A stretch of DNA of 64,000 nt from Siphonodentalium dalli (taxonomy: Eukaryota > Mollusca > Scaphopoda > Gadilida > Siphonodentaliidae): NCBI GenBank assembly GCA_032622095.1, contig CP136062.1, forward strand, positions 6,508,001 through 6,572,000, read 5' to 3'. Under the pieces are notes generated by a model, which was not told the DNA's origin, did no database searches, and saw only the letters and a list, made by a program, of their open reading frames with translations. The position numbers and the translations under genes were made by a program. Below, one piece after another: positions 10,808-23,890 of this stretch. Positions within the stretch are counted from its first letter, which is position 1; each line of letters begins with the position of its first letter.

Positions 10808-11038
10808 GCACATATATATACTTAGAAATATTTTACTTGAGTTAATAAAACTGAATTGAAATGTATATATACGGTAACTAAAACAACAGGATAAGGAGAA
10901 TTGCAGATGTGATGCTATTTTCTGCCAACAAATTAGGCCTGCAATAGTACATGTACGTGTATGGTACACTGAAATTTCCCGAGGCAGTATAATAATAAAA
11001 TCTGGACTGACTGGTTGCTATTCATGTTGACATAGGCA
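10808..11038 (+). repeat. Second copy of the 8963-9191 duplication
   Basis: It is nearly identical to 8963-9191. It starts exactly where the 10187-10807 block stops, and ends before GCAGCCCGATTTGATATCGG, which is not shared. Confidence 0.85.
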
Positions 11039-11400
11039 GCCCGATTTGATATCGGATTCCGATTTTTTGCGGTAAATTGCCAATTTGTAGAGCCATAATT
11101 GCACTCGAGATGTGTACTAATAATTTCCCCAGAAAAACTTATTCAAACAGACAAAGATGGATAACTCTAAAATCAAGTGTATTAATAATGCAATTTTGAC
11201 TGAGACCATCCTTTTGACGGCGTGTTTCTGGGCCAGAACATATAGAAATAACAAAACTTCAAAAATTGATATCTGATCACTCTGAGCGTTGATAGGTTGG
11301 TTCTTCGACTCGAATGATCGAATCAATTATTTTTATCCCCGAAGCGAAAGAAATAGTAATTGATGAGGGCCTGATCGGATTGAGTACCTTTAATTAAATG
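11039..11400. other. Intergenic, nothing recognisable
   Basis: Ordinary AT-rich DNA between two repeats; no supportable gene. Confidence 0.5.
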
Positions 11401-11406
11401 TCCATA

Positions 11407-11775
11407 CCCCGCTGGACAAAACAAGTGTCCATTGGCACCGCAGTGTATTTGCCGTTCGGCCGCGGTGTCAGAGTTTGTAACTGCAGTTTAGCACCATGGC
11501 CGAACGGCAAGTACACTGTGGCCCAACAGCAAGCACCCTGCGGCCGAAAGGCAACTACACTATGTGCACCACGGTTAGATTTCTGGTTTGTATCGTCTTT
11601 TTTCAGTTTAATGAACGTACAGTGTTCACCGCGGCAACTACACCATGGCTGAACGGCAAGTACACCGCGGCCCAACTGTAGTTAGCCGATGGAGCTGCGG
11701 TGTAGTTGCATTTCAGCCGTGGTGGCAACGCTAGCTGCACAGCGGTTAGGTGGACACTTGTTTTGTCAAGCAGGG
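11407..11775. mobile_element. GC-rich MITE, copy 2
   Basis: Same family and orientation as 6543-6926: CCCCGCTGGACAAAACAAGT at the left end and GGACACTTGTTTTGTCAAGC plus AGGG at the right. The element is flanked on both sides by TA (11405-11406 and 11776-11777), a plausible TA target-site duplication as in Tc1/mariner-type elements. The interior carries the same CCGCGG-centred short inverted motifs. Confidence 0.8.
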
Positions 11776-11777
11776 TA

Positions 11778-12470
11778 TGTATGCCATATACTAGAATATG
11801 TACATGCATAAAGTTATAAGCTCATCATTTTGATATCAGAATCATATAGAAATCTTGACTTTGTGCTCTTTTCAATTTCCATAGCCTCAAAATTAATGAT
11901 TGTGCAGACCCAAATAAGCACTGCGTGGGGGAAACTTCCCACAAAAATAATAAAGGTGCATGCATGTTTATTTGGAGCCCAAGAGTATGGGTTATGTCGT
12001 CAAAACACTATATAACACCAGGTGCCTCGGTTGGGGTCATTTAATGTTCAGGACGTCAGGGTTAAGTGAAGGGTAGGCCTACATATGTTTTTAAAAATGT
12101 GCTAATGGGTTTGCTATCGGTGGCGACGCAGTTACTTCAACTGTGTTGCAGAATGTATGGGGGCCATTGGCAATTTGTTTTCAGTTCATTTTCATTGTAA
12201 ATGTGAACAGTTATTCTGTAGAATAAATTGCAGCCCTCTTAATTTACGTTGTTTGGCTTCGGCAATATGCTACGGCAACCCTTTGTCTTGGCCCAGTTTA
12301 CTTCAGCATGCCTGATTACCGTAGCAAATTATGAGAACCGGTACTGAAATTGTGACATAAAGTCATTTGGAATGAGAATTCAAAACTATTAACTATTAAA
12401 CTATTAAAATATGCCCCGGCTCCTAGCACAAGATTTAGCCAAACTTTTGTTTTCAATTTTCTGGTAAAAA
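11778..12470. other. Intergenic, nothing recognisable
   Basis: No frame, RNA or repeat that I can support. Confidence 0.5.
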
Positions 12471-13150
12471 TACCTGTACATGGCTGCTAACAGCAACAGG
12501 CAACATCTCTCATCCGATCGTCACCAAACATAATATGGATTCACCATAGTGACATCTAAATGAGAGATTACCCCATCGAAATTCTGGTAAAAAAACATGG
12601 CTGCCAACGGCCATCTTGTTTTTACTCTTTGTTTGACTAAATCCTTTAGCACACCCTACATGTAACATCTCTCATCTGATCGTCACCAAACTTCATATGG
12701 ATCTTCGGGGTCACATCTTGATGGCAGCTATCCCATTTTTTCCGAATTTTGTTTAAAAAACATGTCTACAAGCAGCCATACTGGATTTCAAATTTGAATC
12801 AATCGGCACACCATGAAGCTCACAATTATTGGTGAAATGTTTTGAAAATTTAAGGGTACATTACTACATGTATGTTTGGGATCACCTCTAGATGGGAACG
12901 ATTGAATTTGAACAATTTTCGATGAAATACATGGCCACTAGCAGGTATCTTGTATTTTACTCTTTGCCCACTAAATTCTTTGGCACACCCTACAGGCCAC
13001 AACCCTTCATCGAACTTAATATGGATCCTCGAGGTGACCTCTAGATAGGAATTACCATTTTAGTTTTCATTGTTGGCATACAAACATCCCTGTGGTTGTG
13101 AGGTTCCACACGGAGGTACAGTGTACCACTATAATCAAAGTAATTGAATT
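12471..13150 (+). repeat. Diverged copy of the 7.1-8.8 kb modular repeat
   Basis: Modules with CATCTCTCATCCGATCGTCA, CTTCATATGGATC, AAAAAACATGGCTGCCAACG, GCCATCTTG and TTTACTCTTTG recur about four times, more diverged than at 7-8 kb. The right end (GAGGTACAGTGT) matches the tail near 8838. Confidence 0.7.
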
Positions 13151-13489
13151 GAAAAACAGGGTGATACCTAGGTGAAGACCATTGTATTGCTGGTAGTATA
13201 CAGTATCCACAGCAGTATCAAGATGGTCACTGCGGTGGAATTACGGTAACGTTTGGTCAGGGACGTGACCAGAGGGTCTCCATTGTTGGGGGGGGGGGGC
13301 GGTGGGTGTCCACTTCGGGAAATTTCAACACTGCACCCCTCCCCCTTGAATCTGACAAAAAACACAATTTTGCATAATTCCATTCGCACCTTGCATCTCC
13401 CCCCTTGCCCATCAATGCTCAGGCCTAATAACCTAGATATATTCATAAACCATGGTTCTATATACCGGTACCCGGTATCTGAACCTGAA

Positions 13490-14111
13490 ATTTTTTTTTA
13501 CGGGCACTTATGCGGGGGTGGGTCACTGGGTGGGTTGTTTGGTCGATGGGACTAACAAACAATTTTTTCCGCAACTCAGAACTTTTTTTCCTGCAAGTTT
13601 TTTGACTGTTTTTTTCAATGAATTTGGCTTAAAACACCTTAGAATAAGAGAAATAATGTAATTCTAACTGCTAAACTGACTGCAGGCAGTTATTGTGTTG
13701 TATTTTGTTGCAAATTTTGAAATCCAAGATGGCCGCTGGCAGCCATGTTTTTTTTTCCGAATGACCCCAAAATGACTCGTTCCTATTTACATGCCAATGT
13801 TAACATCCATGACAAATAGTATGCACAGAAATTCATATACAGCTGTTTACAGTGAATTCCCCCGCAAATCTGTTTTAGTGTTAAAAGGGGGTGGGTGTCC
13901 AAAAATGGTCGGTAAAATTTGGACGCAGGGTGGGTGGGGGTCCCAACAAGGGTCGAAAGTAAAAAATCAGCATACGTGTCTGAAAATGTTTTCTGACCCC
14001 CCCAGAGGGCATTTACCAGTACAGGTAGTCAAGGGCTCTGTCTGTCCGAGCATATCACCTTGTAACTCGGGTGTTGATTATCAGAGTTTGTTATCTTTTG
14101 TCATGGTGAAA
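13490..14111 (+). repeat. Second copy of the 10187-10807 duplication
   Basis: Same block and orientation as 10187-10807. It is preceded by a G-rich stretch (13288-13300) and followed by unrelated sequence (CAGGTTGGTACC). Confidence 0.9.
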
Positions 14112-14324
14112 GCACAGGTTGGTACCTACATTAGTTAGGCTAATTATTCAAGGTACCGGTGTAACACGTCATCTCCCCCCAGGATATATCCCCCCACCCT
14201 GGATATCTTCCCCCCATGTACGACTAAAAAATAATTTCACTCATATGATATCGTTTGGTTTTGAAATGGCCAGAAAAATGTTTTTTGAGAATATTATTTT
14301 TTTTTTTAAAGTGAATTTTTTTTT
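14112..14324. other. Spacer with satellite-like fragments
   Basis: CTCCCCCCAGGATATATCCC and CTGGATATCTTCCCCCC near 14170-14215 resemble the hairpin part of the satellite that starts just to the right. There is no gene. Confidence 0.5.
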
Positions 14325-15066
14325 TCACGAATTTGATTGTCTGTTCATGAAATGACCAGAATTTTTTTTTGTTTTAATTCAATTTTTTTCTTTTCTTTAA
14401 AATGTCCAGACTTGGATATTCCAGTAATGAAACGGCGAGAAATTAGCTTCTCCAAGAGAAGGTTGTTTGAGTCAGGGTTTGAGGTGGGGGGAGATGTCCA
14501 GGTCAGGATATCTCCCCCCACCCAGCAATTACATGACAAATAAATCATTGTATGGGTTTATTGCTAGTTTTTGCTTTATATAGTCATGAAACAGCGAGAA
14601 ATTAACTTCTTCTGAGAAAAAGATTTTTGAGTCAGGGTTTGGGGGGGGGAAGATGTCCAGGTCAGGATATCTCCCCCCCACCCAGCACCTACATAAAAAA
14701 TAATAATCTTATGGTTTTATCGCTCGTTTTGCTTTATATAGTCCTGAAACAGCGAGAAATTAACTTCTTCTGAGAACAAGTTTTTTGAGTCAGGGTTTGG
14801 GGTGGGGGGGGGGGGGGTGAGATGTCCAGGTCAGGATATCTCCCCCACCCAGCACCTACATGACAAAAAAATAATCTTATGGTTTTATCGCTTGTTTTGC
14901 TTTATATATTCATGAAACAGCGAGAAATTAACTTCTTCTGAGAACAAGTTTTTTGAGTCAGGGTTTGGGGTGTGGGGAAGATGTCCAGGTCAGGATAATT
15001 CCCCCCACCAGGCACCTACATGACAAAAAAATTATCTTATGGTTTTATCGCTTGTTTTGCTTTATA
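14325..15066 (-). repeat. Satellite array, inverted leader block of duplicon 1
   Basis: After a unique leader (CACGAATTTGATTGTCTG ... TTCAATTTTTTTC) there are about four satellite monomers in minus orientation. Landmarks are GAAACAGCGAGAAATTAACT, GAGTCAGGGTTTGGGG, GATGTCCAGGTCAGGATATC and GACAAAAAAATAATC. Orientation flips abruptly at about 15066 inside TTTGCTTTATATAGAAGAAG. The whole leader plus flip recurs at 23145-23890. Confidence 0.85.
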
Positions 15067-18000
15067 TAGAAGAAGTTAATTTCTCACTGTTTCATCACTA
15101 TATAAAGCAAAACAAGCGATAAATCCATCAGATTATTTTTTTGTCATGTAGGTGCTGGGTGGGGGGGGGGGGGGAGATATCCTGACCAGGACATCTCCCC
15201 CCACCCTAAACCCTGACTCAAAAAACTTGTTCTCAGAAGAAGTTAATTTCTCGCTGTTTCATGACTATATAAAGCAAAACAAGCGATAACACCATAAGAT
15301 TATTTTTTAGTCATGTAGGGTGCTGGGTGAGGGGGGAGATATCCTGACCTGGACATCTCCCCCCCCCACCCCAAACCCTGACTCAAAAAACTTGTTCTCA
15401 GAAGAAGTTAATTTCTCGCTGTTTCATGACTATATAATGCAAAACAAGCGATAAAACCATAAGATTATTTTTTTGTCATTTAGGGTGCTGGGTGAGGGAG
15501 ATATCCGGACCTGGACATTTCTCCCCCCCCCCCACCCCAAACCGTGACTCAAAAAACTTGTTCTCAGAAGAAGTTAATTTCTCGCTGTTTCATGACTATA
15601 TAAAGCAAAACAAGCGATAAAATCATAAGATTATTTTTTTGTCATGTAGTGTGCTGGGTGAGGGGGGAGATATCCTGACCTGGACATTTCCCCCCACCCC
15701 AAACCCTGACTCAAAAATCTTGTTCTCAGAAGAAGTTAATTTCTCGCTGTTTCATGACTATATAAAGCAAAACAAGCGATAAAACCATAAGATTATTTTT
15801 TTGTCATGTAGATCCTGACCTGGACATCTTCCCCCCACCCCAAACCCTGACTCAAAAAACTTGTTCTCAGAAGAAGTTAATTTCTCGCTGTTTCATGACT
15901 ATATTAAGCAAAACAAGCAATAAAACCATAAGATTATTTTTTTGCCATGTAGGGTGCTGGGTGAGGGGGGGGGGAGATATCCTGACCTGGACATTCCCCC
16001 CCCCACCCCAAACCCAGACTAAAAAAACTTGTTCTCAGAAGAAGTTAATTTCTCGCTGTTTCATGACTATATAAAGCAAAACAAGTGATAAAACCATATT
16101 ATTTTTTTGTCATGTAGGTGCTGGGTGGGGGGAGGAGATATCCTGACCTGGACATCTTCCCCTCCCCCCACCCCAAACCCTGACTCAAAAAACTTGTTCT
16201 CAGAAGAAGTTAATTTCTCGCTGTTTCATGACTATATAAAGCAAAACAAGCGATAAAACCATAAGATTATTTTTTTGTCATGTAGATCCTGACCTGGACA
16301 TCTTCCCCCCACCCCAAACCCTGACTCAAAAAACTTGTGCTCAGAAGAAGTTAATTTCTCGCTGTTTCATGACTATATAAAGCAAAACAAGCGATAAAAC
16401 CATAAGATTATTTTTTTGTCATTTAGGGTGCTGGGTGAGGGAGATATCCCGACCTGGACATTCCCCCCCCACCCCAAACCGTGACTCAAAAAACTTGTTC
16501 TCAGAAGAAGTTAATTTCTCGCTGTTTCATGACTATATAAAGCAAAACAAGCGATAAAATCATAAGATTATTTGTTTGTCATGTAGTGTGCTGGGTGAGG
16601 GGGGAGATATCCTGACCTGGACATTTCCCCCCACCCCAAACCCTGACTCAAAAATCTTGTTCTCAGAAGAAGTTAATTTCTCGCTGTTTCATGACTATAT
16701 AAAGCAAAACAAGCGATAAAACTATAAGATTATTTTTTTGTCATGTAGATCCTGACCTGGACATTCCCCCCCCCCCCACCCAAACCATGACTCAAAAAAC
16801 TTGTTCTCAGAAGAAGTTAATTTCTCGCTGGTTCATGACTATATAAAGCAAAACAAGCGTTAAAACCATAAGATTATTTGTTTGTCATGTAGGGTGCTGG
16901 GTGAGGGAGGAGATATCCTGACCTGGACATTCCCCCCCCCCCCCCCACCCCAAACCCTGACTCAAAAAAGTTGTTCTCAGTAGTTAATTTCTCGCTGTTT
17001 CATGACTATAAAGCAAAACAAGCGATAAAACCATAAGATTATTTTTTTGTCATGTAGGGTGCTGGGTGAGGGGGGAGATATCCTGACCTGGACATCCCCC
17101 CCCCCCCACCCCAAACCCTGACTCAAAAAACTTGTTCTCAGAAGAAGTTAATTTCTCGCTGTTTCATGACTATATAAAGCAAAACAAGCGATAAAACCAT
17201 AAGATTATTTTTTTGTCATGTAGATCCTGACCTGGACATCTTCCCCCCACCCCAAACCCTGACTCAAAAAACTTGTTCTCAGAAGAAGTTAATTTCTCGC
17301 TGTTTCATGACTATATTAAGCAAAACAAGCAATAAAACCATAAGATTATTTTTTTGCCATGTAGGGTGCTGGGTGAGGGGGGGAGATATCCTGACCTGGA
17401 CATTCCCCCCCCCCACCCCCACCCCAAACCCTAACTAAAAAAACTTGTTCTCAGAAGAAGTTAATTTCTCGCTGTTTCATGACTATATAAAGCAAAACAA
17501 GTGATAAAACCATATTATTTTTTTGTCATGTAGGTGCTGGGTGGGGGGAGGAGATATCCTGACCTGGACATCTTCCCCTCCCCCCACCCCAAACCCTGAC
17601 TCAAAAAACTTGTTCTCAGAAGAAGTTAATTTCTCGCTGTTTCATGACTATATAAAGCAAAACAAGCGATAAAACCATAAGATTATTTTTTTGTCATGTA
17701 GATCCTGACCTGGACGTCTTCCCCCCACCCCAAACCCTGACTCAAAAAACTTATGCTCAGAAGAAGTTAATTTCTCGCTGTTTCATGACTATATAAAGCA
17801 AAACAAGCGATAAAACCATAAGATTATTTTTTTGTCATTTAGGGTGCTGGGTGAGGGAGATATCCGGACCTGGACATTCCCCCCCCCCCCACCCCAAACC
17901 GTGACTCAAAAAACTTGTTCTCAGAAGAAGTTAATTTCTCGCTGTTTCATGACTATATAATGCAAAACAAGCGATAAAACCATAAGATTATTTTTTTGTC

Positions 18001-21000
18001 ATTTAGGGTGCTGGGTGAGGGAGATATCCGGACCTGGACATTTCCCCCCCCCCCCCCACCCCAAACCGTGACTCAAAAAACTTGTTCTCAGAAGAAGTTA
18101 ATTTCTCGCTGTTTCATGACTATATAAAGCAAAACAAGCGATAAAATCATAAGATTATTTTTTTGTCATGTAGTGTGCTGGGTGAGGGGGGAGATATCCT
18201 GACCTGGACATTTCCCCCCACCCCAAACCCTGACTCAAAAATCTTGTTCTCAGAAGAAGTTAATTTCTCGCTGTTTCATGACTATATAAAGCAAAACAAG
18301 CGATAAAACCATAAGATTATTTGTTTGTCATTTAGGGTGCTGGGTGAGGGAGGAGATATCCTGACCTGGACATTCCCCCCCCCCACCCCAAACCCTGACT
18401 CAAAAAAGTTCTCAGAAGTTAATTTCTCGCTGTTTCGTGACTATAAAGCAAAACAAGCGATAAAACCATAAGGTTATTTTTGTCATGTAGGGTGCTGGGT
18501 GAGGGGGGAGATATCCTGACCTGGACATCCCCCCCACCCCAAACCCTGACTCAAAAAAACTTGTTCTCAGAATAAGTTAATTTCTCGCTGTTTCATGACT
18601 ATATAAAGCAAAACAAGCGATAAAACCATAAGATTATTTGTTTGTCATGTAGGGTGCTGGGTGAGGGAGGAGATATCCTGACCTGGACATTCCCCCCCCC
18701 CCACCCCAAACCCTGACTCAAAAAAGTTGTTCTCAGAAGTTAATTTCTCGCTGTTTCGTGACTATAAAGCAAAACAAGCGATAAAACCATAAGATTATTT
18801 TTTGTCATGTAGGGTGCTGGGTGAGGGGGGAGATATCCTGACCTGGACATCCCCCCACCCCAAACCCTGACTCAAAAAACTTGTTCTCAGAAGAAGTTAA
18901 TTTCTCGCTGTTTCATGACTATATAAAGCAAAACAAGCGATAAAACCATAAGATTATTTTTTTGTCATGTAGATCCTGACCTGGACATCTTCCCCCCACC
19001 CCACACCTTGACTCAAAAAACTTGTTCTCAGAAGAAGTTAATTTCTCGCTGTTTCATGACTATATTAAGCAAAACAAGCAATAAAACCATAAGATTATTT
19101 CTTTGCCATGTAGGGTGCTGGGTGAGGGGGGGGAGATATCCTGACCTGGACATTCCCCCCCCCCCCCAACCCCAAACCCTGACTAAAAAAACTTGTTCTC
19201 AGAAGAAGTTAATTTCTCGCTGTTTCATGACTATATAAAGCAAAACAAGTGATAAAACCATATTATTTTTTTGTCATGTAGGTGCTGGGTGGGGGGGAGG
19301 AGATATCCTGACCTGGACATCTTCCCCTCCCCCCACCCCAAACCCTGACTCAAAAAACTTGTTCTCAGAAGAAGTTAATTTCTCGCTGTTTCATGACTAT
19401 ATAAAGCAAAACAAGCGATAAAACCATAAGATTATTTTTTTGTCATGTAGATCCTGACCTGGACATCTTCCCCCCACCCCAAACCCTGACTCAAAAAACT
19501 TGTGCTCAGAAGAAGTTAATTTCTCGCTGTTTCATGACTATATAATGCAAAACAAGCGATAAAACCATAAGATTATTTTTTTGTCATTTAGGGCGCTGGG
19601 TGAGGGAGATATCCGGACCTGGACATTTCCCCCCCCCACCCCAAACCGTGACTCAAAAAACTTGTTCTCAGAAGAAGTTAATTTCTCGCTGTTTCATGAC
19701 TATATAAAGCAAAACAAGCGATAAAATCATAAGATTATTTTTGTTGTCATGTAGTGTGCTGGGTGAGGGGGGAGATATCCTGACCTGGACATTTCCCCCC
19801 CACCCCAAACCCTGACTCAAAAATCTTGTTCTCCGAAGAAGTTAATTTCTCGCTGTTTCATGACTATATAAAGCAAAACAAGCGATAAAACCATAAGATT
19901 ATTTTTTTGTCATGTAGATCCTGACCTAGACATCCCCCCACCCCAAACCATGACTCAAAAAACTTGTTCTCAGAAGAAGTTAATTTCTCGCTGGTTCATG
20001 ACTATATAAAGCAAAACAAGCGATAAAACCATAAGATTATTTGTTTGTCATGTAGGGTGCTGGGTGAGGGAGGAGATATCCTGACCTGGACATTCCCCCC
20101 CCCACCCCAAACCCTGACTCAAAAAAGTTGTTCTCAGAAGTTAATTTCTCGCTGTTTCATGACTATAAAGCAAAACAAGCGATAAAACCATAAGATTATT
20201 TTTTTGTCATGTAGGGTGCTGGGTGAGGGGGGAGATATCCTGACCTGGACATTCCCCCCACCCCAAACCCTGACTCAAAAAACTTGTTCTCAGAAGAAGT
20301 TAATTTCTCGCTGTTTCATGACTATATAAAGCAAAACAAGTGATAAAACCATATTATTTTTTTGTCATGTAGGTGCTGGGTGGGGGGGAGGAGATATCCT
20401 GACCTGGACATCTTCCCCTCCCCCCACCCCAAACCCTGACTCAAAAAACTTGTTCTCAGAAGAAGTTAATTTCTCGCTGTTTCATGACTATATAAAGCAA
20501 AACAAGCGATAAAACCATAAGATTATTTTTTTGTCATGTAGATCCTGACCTGGACATCTTCCCCCCACCCCAAACCCTGACTCAAAAAACTTGTTCTCAG
20601 AAGAAGTTAATTTCTCGCTGTTTCATGACTATATTAAGCAAAACAAGCAATAAAACCATAAGATTATTTTTTTGCCATGTAGGGTGCTGGGTGAAGGGAG
20701 ATATCCGGACCTGGACATTTCCCCCCCCCCCCACCCCATACCGTGACTCAAAAAACTTGTTCTCAGAAGAAGTTAATTTCTCGCTGTTTCATGACTATAT
20801 AAAGCAAAACAAGCGATAAAATCATAAGATTATTTTTTTGTCATGTAGTGTGCTGGGTGAGGGGGGAGATATCCTGACCTGGACATTTCCCCCCCCCCCC
20901 CCACCCCAAACCCTGACTCAAAAATCTTGTTCTCAGAAGAAGTTAATTTCTCGCTGTTTCATGACTATATAAAGCAAAACAAGCGATAAAACCATAAGAT

Positions 21001-22975
21001 TATTTTTTTGTCATGTAGATCCTGACCTGGACATCTCCCCCACACCCCAAACCCTGACTCAAAAAACTTGTTCTCAGAAGAAGTTAATTTCTCGCTGTTT
21101 CATGACTATATAAAGCAAAACAAGTGATAAAACCATATTATTTTTTTGTCATGTAGGTGCTGGGTGAGGGAGGAGATATCCTGACCTGGACATTCCCCCC
21201 CCCCCACCCCAAACCCTGACTCAAAAAAGTTGTTCTCAGAAGAAGTTAATTTCTAGCTGTTTCATGACTATATAAAGCAAAACAAGTGATAAAACCATAT
21301 TATTTTTTTGTCATGTAGGTGCTGGGTGAGGGGGGGGGGGAGATATCCTGACCTGGACATTTCCCCCCCCCCCCCCACCCCAAACCCTGACTCAAAAAAC
21401 TTGTTCTCAGAAGAAGTTAATTTCTCGCTGTTTCATGACTATATAAAGCAAAACAAGCGATAAAACCATAAGATTATTTTTTTGTCATGTAGATCCTGAC
21501 CTGGACATTCCCCCCCCCCCACCCCAAACCATGACTCAAAAAACTTGTTCTCAGAAGAAGTTAATTTCTCGCTGGTTCATGACTATATAAAGCAAAACAA
21601 GCGATAAAACCATAAAATTATTTGTTTGTCATGTAGGGTGCTGGGTGAGGGAGGAGATATCCTGACCTGGACATTCCCCCCCCCCCCCCACCCCAAACCC
21701 TGACTCAAAAAAGTTGTTCTCAGAAGTTAATTTCTCGCTGTTTCATGACTATAAAGCAAAACAAGCGATAAAACCATAAGATTATTTGTTTGTCATGTAG
21801 GGTGCTGGGTGAGGGGGGAGATATCCTGACCTGGACATTCCCCCCACCCCAAACCCTGACTCAAAAAACTTGTTCTCAGAAGAAGTTAATTTCTCGCTGT
21901 TTCATGACTATATAAAGCAAAACAAGCGATAAAACCATAAGATTATTTTTTTGTCATGTAGATCCTGACCTGGACATCTTCCCCCCGCCCCAAACCCTGA
22001 CTCAAAAAACTTGTTCTCAGAAGAAGTTAATTTCTCGCTGTTTCATGACTATATAAAGCAAAACAAGTGATAAAACCATATTATTTTTTTGTCATGTAGG
22101 TGCTGGGTGAGGGGGGGGGGGGGGGTATCCTGACCTGGACATTTCCCCCCCCCACCACAAACCCTGACTCAAAAAACTTGTTCTCAGAAGAAGTTAATTT
22201 CTCGCTGTTTCATGACTATATAAAGCAAAACAAGCGATAAAACCATAAGATTATTTTTTTGTCATGTAGATCCTGACCTGGACATCTACCCCCCACCCCA
22301 AACCCTGACTCAAAAAACTTGTGCTCAGAAGAAGTTAATTTCTCGCTGTTTTATGACTATATAAAGCAAAACAAGCGATAAAACCATAAGATTTGTTTTT
22401 GTCATGTAGGTGCTGGGTGGGGGGAGATATCCTGACCTGGATATCTTCCCCCCACCCCAAACCCTGACCCAAAAAACTTGTTCTCAGAAGAAGTTAATTT
22501 CTCGCTGTTTCATGACTATATAAAGCAAAACAAGCGATAAAACCATAAGATTATTTTTTTGTCATGTAGGTGCTGGGTCGGGGGGGGGGGGCTATCCTGA
22601 CCTGGACATTCCCCCCCCCACCCCAAACCCTGACTCAAAAAACTTGTTCTCAGAAGAAGTTAATTTCTCGCTGTTTCATGACTATATAAAGCAAAACAAG
22701 TGATAAAACCATATTATTTTTGTCATGTAGGTGCTGGGTGGGGGGAGATATCCTGACCTGGACATCTTCCCCTCCCCCCACCCCAAACCCTGAGTCAAAA
22801 AACTTGTTCTCAGAAGAAGATAATTTCTCGCTGTTTCGTGAGTATATAAAGCAAAACAAGCTATAAAACCATAAGATTATTTTTTTTGTCATGTAGGTGC
22901 TGGGTGGGGGAGATATCCTGACCTGGACATCTTCCCCCCACCCCAAACCCTGACTCAAGAAACTTGTTCTCAGCA
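15067..22975 (+). repeat. Satellite array, ~140/165-bp monomers, duplicon 1
   Basis: Head-to-tail monomers in the order CTGACTCAAAAAACTTGTTC, TCAGAAGAAGTTAATTTCTC, GCTGTTTCATGACTATATAA, AGCAAAACAAGCGATAAAAC, CATAAGATTATTTTTTTGTC, ATGTAGGGTGCTGGGTGAGG, GGGGAGATATCCTGACCTGG, ACATC plus a C-run, CACCCCAAACC. Monomer starts at 15212, 15378, 15544, 15706 and 15847 give periods of 166, 166, 162 and 141. The short form lacks the GGTGCTGGGTG...GATAT half. Diagnostic variants (TATATTAAGC with AAGCAATAAAACC, then AAGTGATAAAACC, then TTGTGCTCAG) recur in the same order about every 1.4-1.75 kb, which is a higher-order repeat. G- and C-runs vary from ~5 to 18. No protein is encoded; frames here are short and shift between monomers. 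Confidence 0.95.
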
Positions 22976-23144
22976 GGGTGGAGTCTGGAAAAAAATTGCA
23001 CATAAAGGGTCCAAAAAGTTTTTTTCCGACCCCGAGGGACCCACCACCCCATTTGTGCAAACAAAATATTGTTTTCCTCCAAAACTTTGGGGACCCACCC
23101 CCCCTTTCTCATGTTTTTATCAAAATTTCAGAGTTTTTTTTTCA
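22976..23144 (+). repeat. Non-satellite cassette between duplicons
   Basis: The block from CAGGGTGGAGTCTGG through GACCCACCCCCCCTTTCTCA to CAGAGTTTTTTTT is not satellite. It occurs three times: here, at 28050-28215 in the same orientation, and at 35588-35765 inverted. It marks the end of each satellite block. Confidence 0.85.
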
Positions 23145-23890
23145 CGAATTTGATTGTCTGTTCATGAAATGACCAGAAAAATGTTTTGTTTTAATTCAAT
23201 TTTTTTCTTTTCTTTCAAATGTCCAGACTTGGATATTCCAGTAATGAAACAGCGAGAAATTAGCTTCTCCAAGAGAAGTTTGTTTGAGTCAGGGTTTGGG
23301 GTGGGGGGGGGGAGATGTCCAGGTCACGATATCTCCCCCCCACCCAGCAATTACATGAAAAATAAATCATTGTATGGGTTTATTGCTTGTTTTTGCTTGA
23401 TATAGTCATGAAACAGCGAGAAATTAACTTCTTCTGAGAAAAAGATTTTTGAGTCAGGGTTTGGGGGGGGGGGAAGATGTCCAGGTCAGGATATCTCCCC
23501 CCCCCCCCCCCCCCACCCAGCACCTACATAAAAAATAATAATCTTATGGTTTTATCGCTCGTTTTGCTTTATATAGTCCTGAAACAGCGAGAAATTAACT
23601 TCTTCTGAGAACAAGTTTTTTGAGTCAGGGTTTGGGGGGGGGGAGATGTCCAGGTCAGGATATCTCCCCCACCCAGCACCTACATGACAAAAAAATAATC
23701 TTATGGTTTTATCGCTTGTTTTGCTTTATATATTCATGAAACAGCGAGAAATTAACTTCTTCTGAGAACAAGTTTTTTGAGTCAGGGTTTGGGGTGTGGG
23801 GAAGATGTCCAGGTCAGGATAATTCCCCCCACCCGGCACCTACATGACAAAAAAATTATCTTATGGTTTTATCGCTTGTTTTGCTTTATA
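23145..23890 (-). repeat. Satellite array, inverted leader block of duplicon 2
   Basis: Copy of 14325-15066: same unique leader, same minus-oriented monomers with the same private variants (GATAATTCCCCCCACC, ATTATCTTATGG), and the same flip at TTTGCTTTATATAGAAGAAG. Confidence 0.85.
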
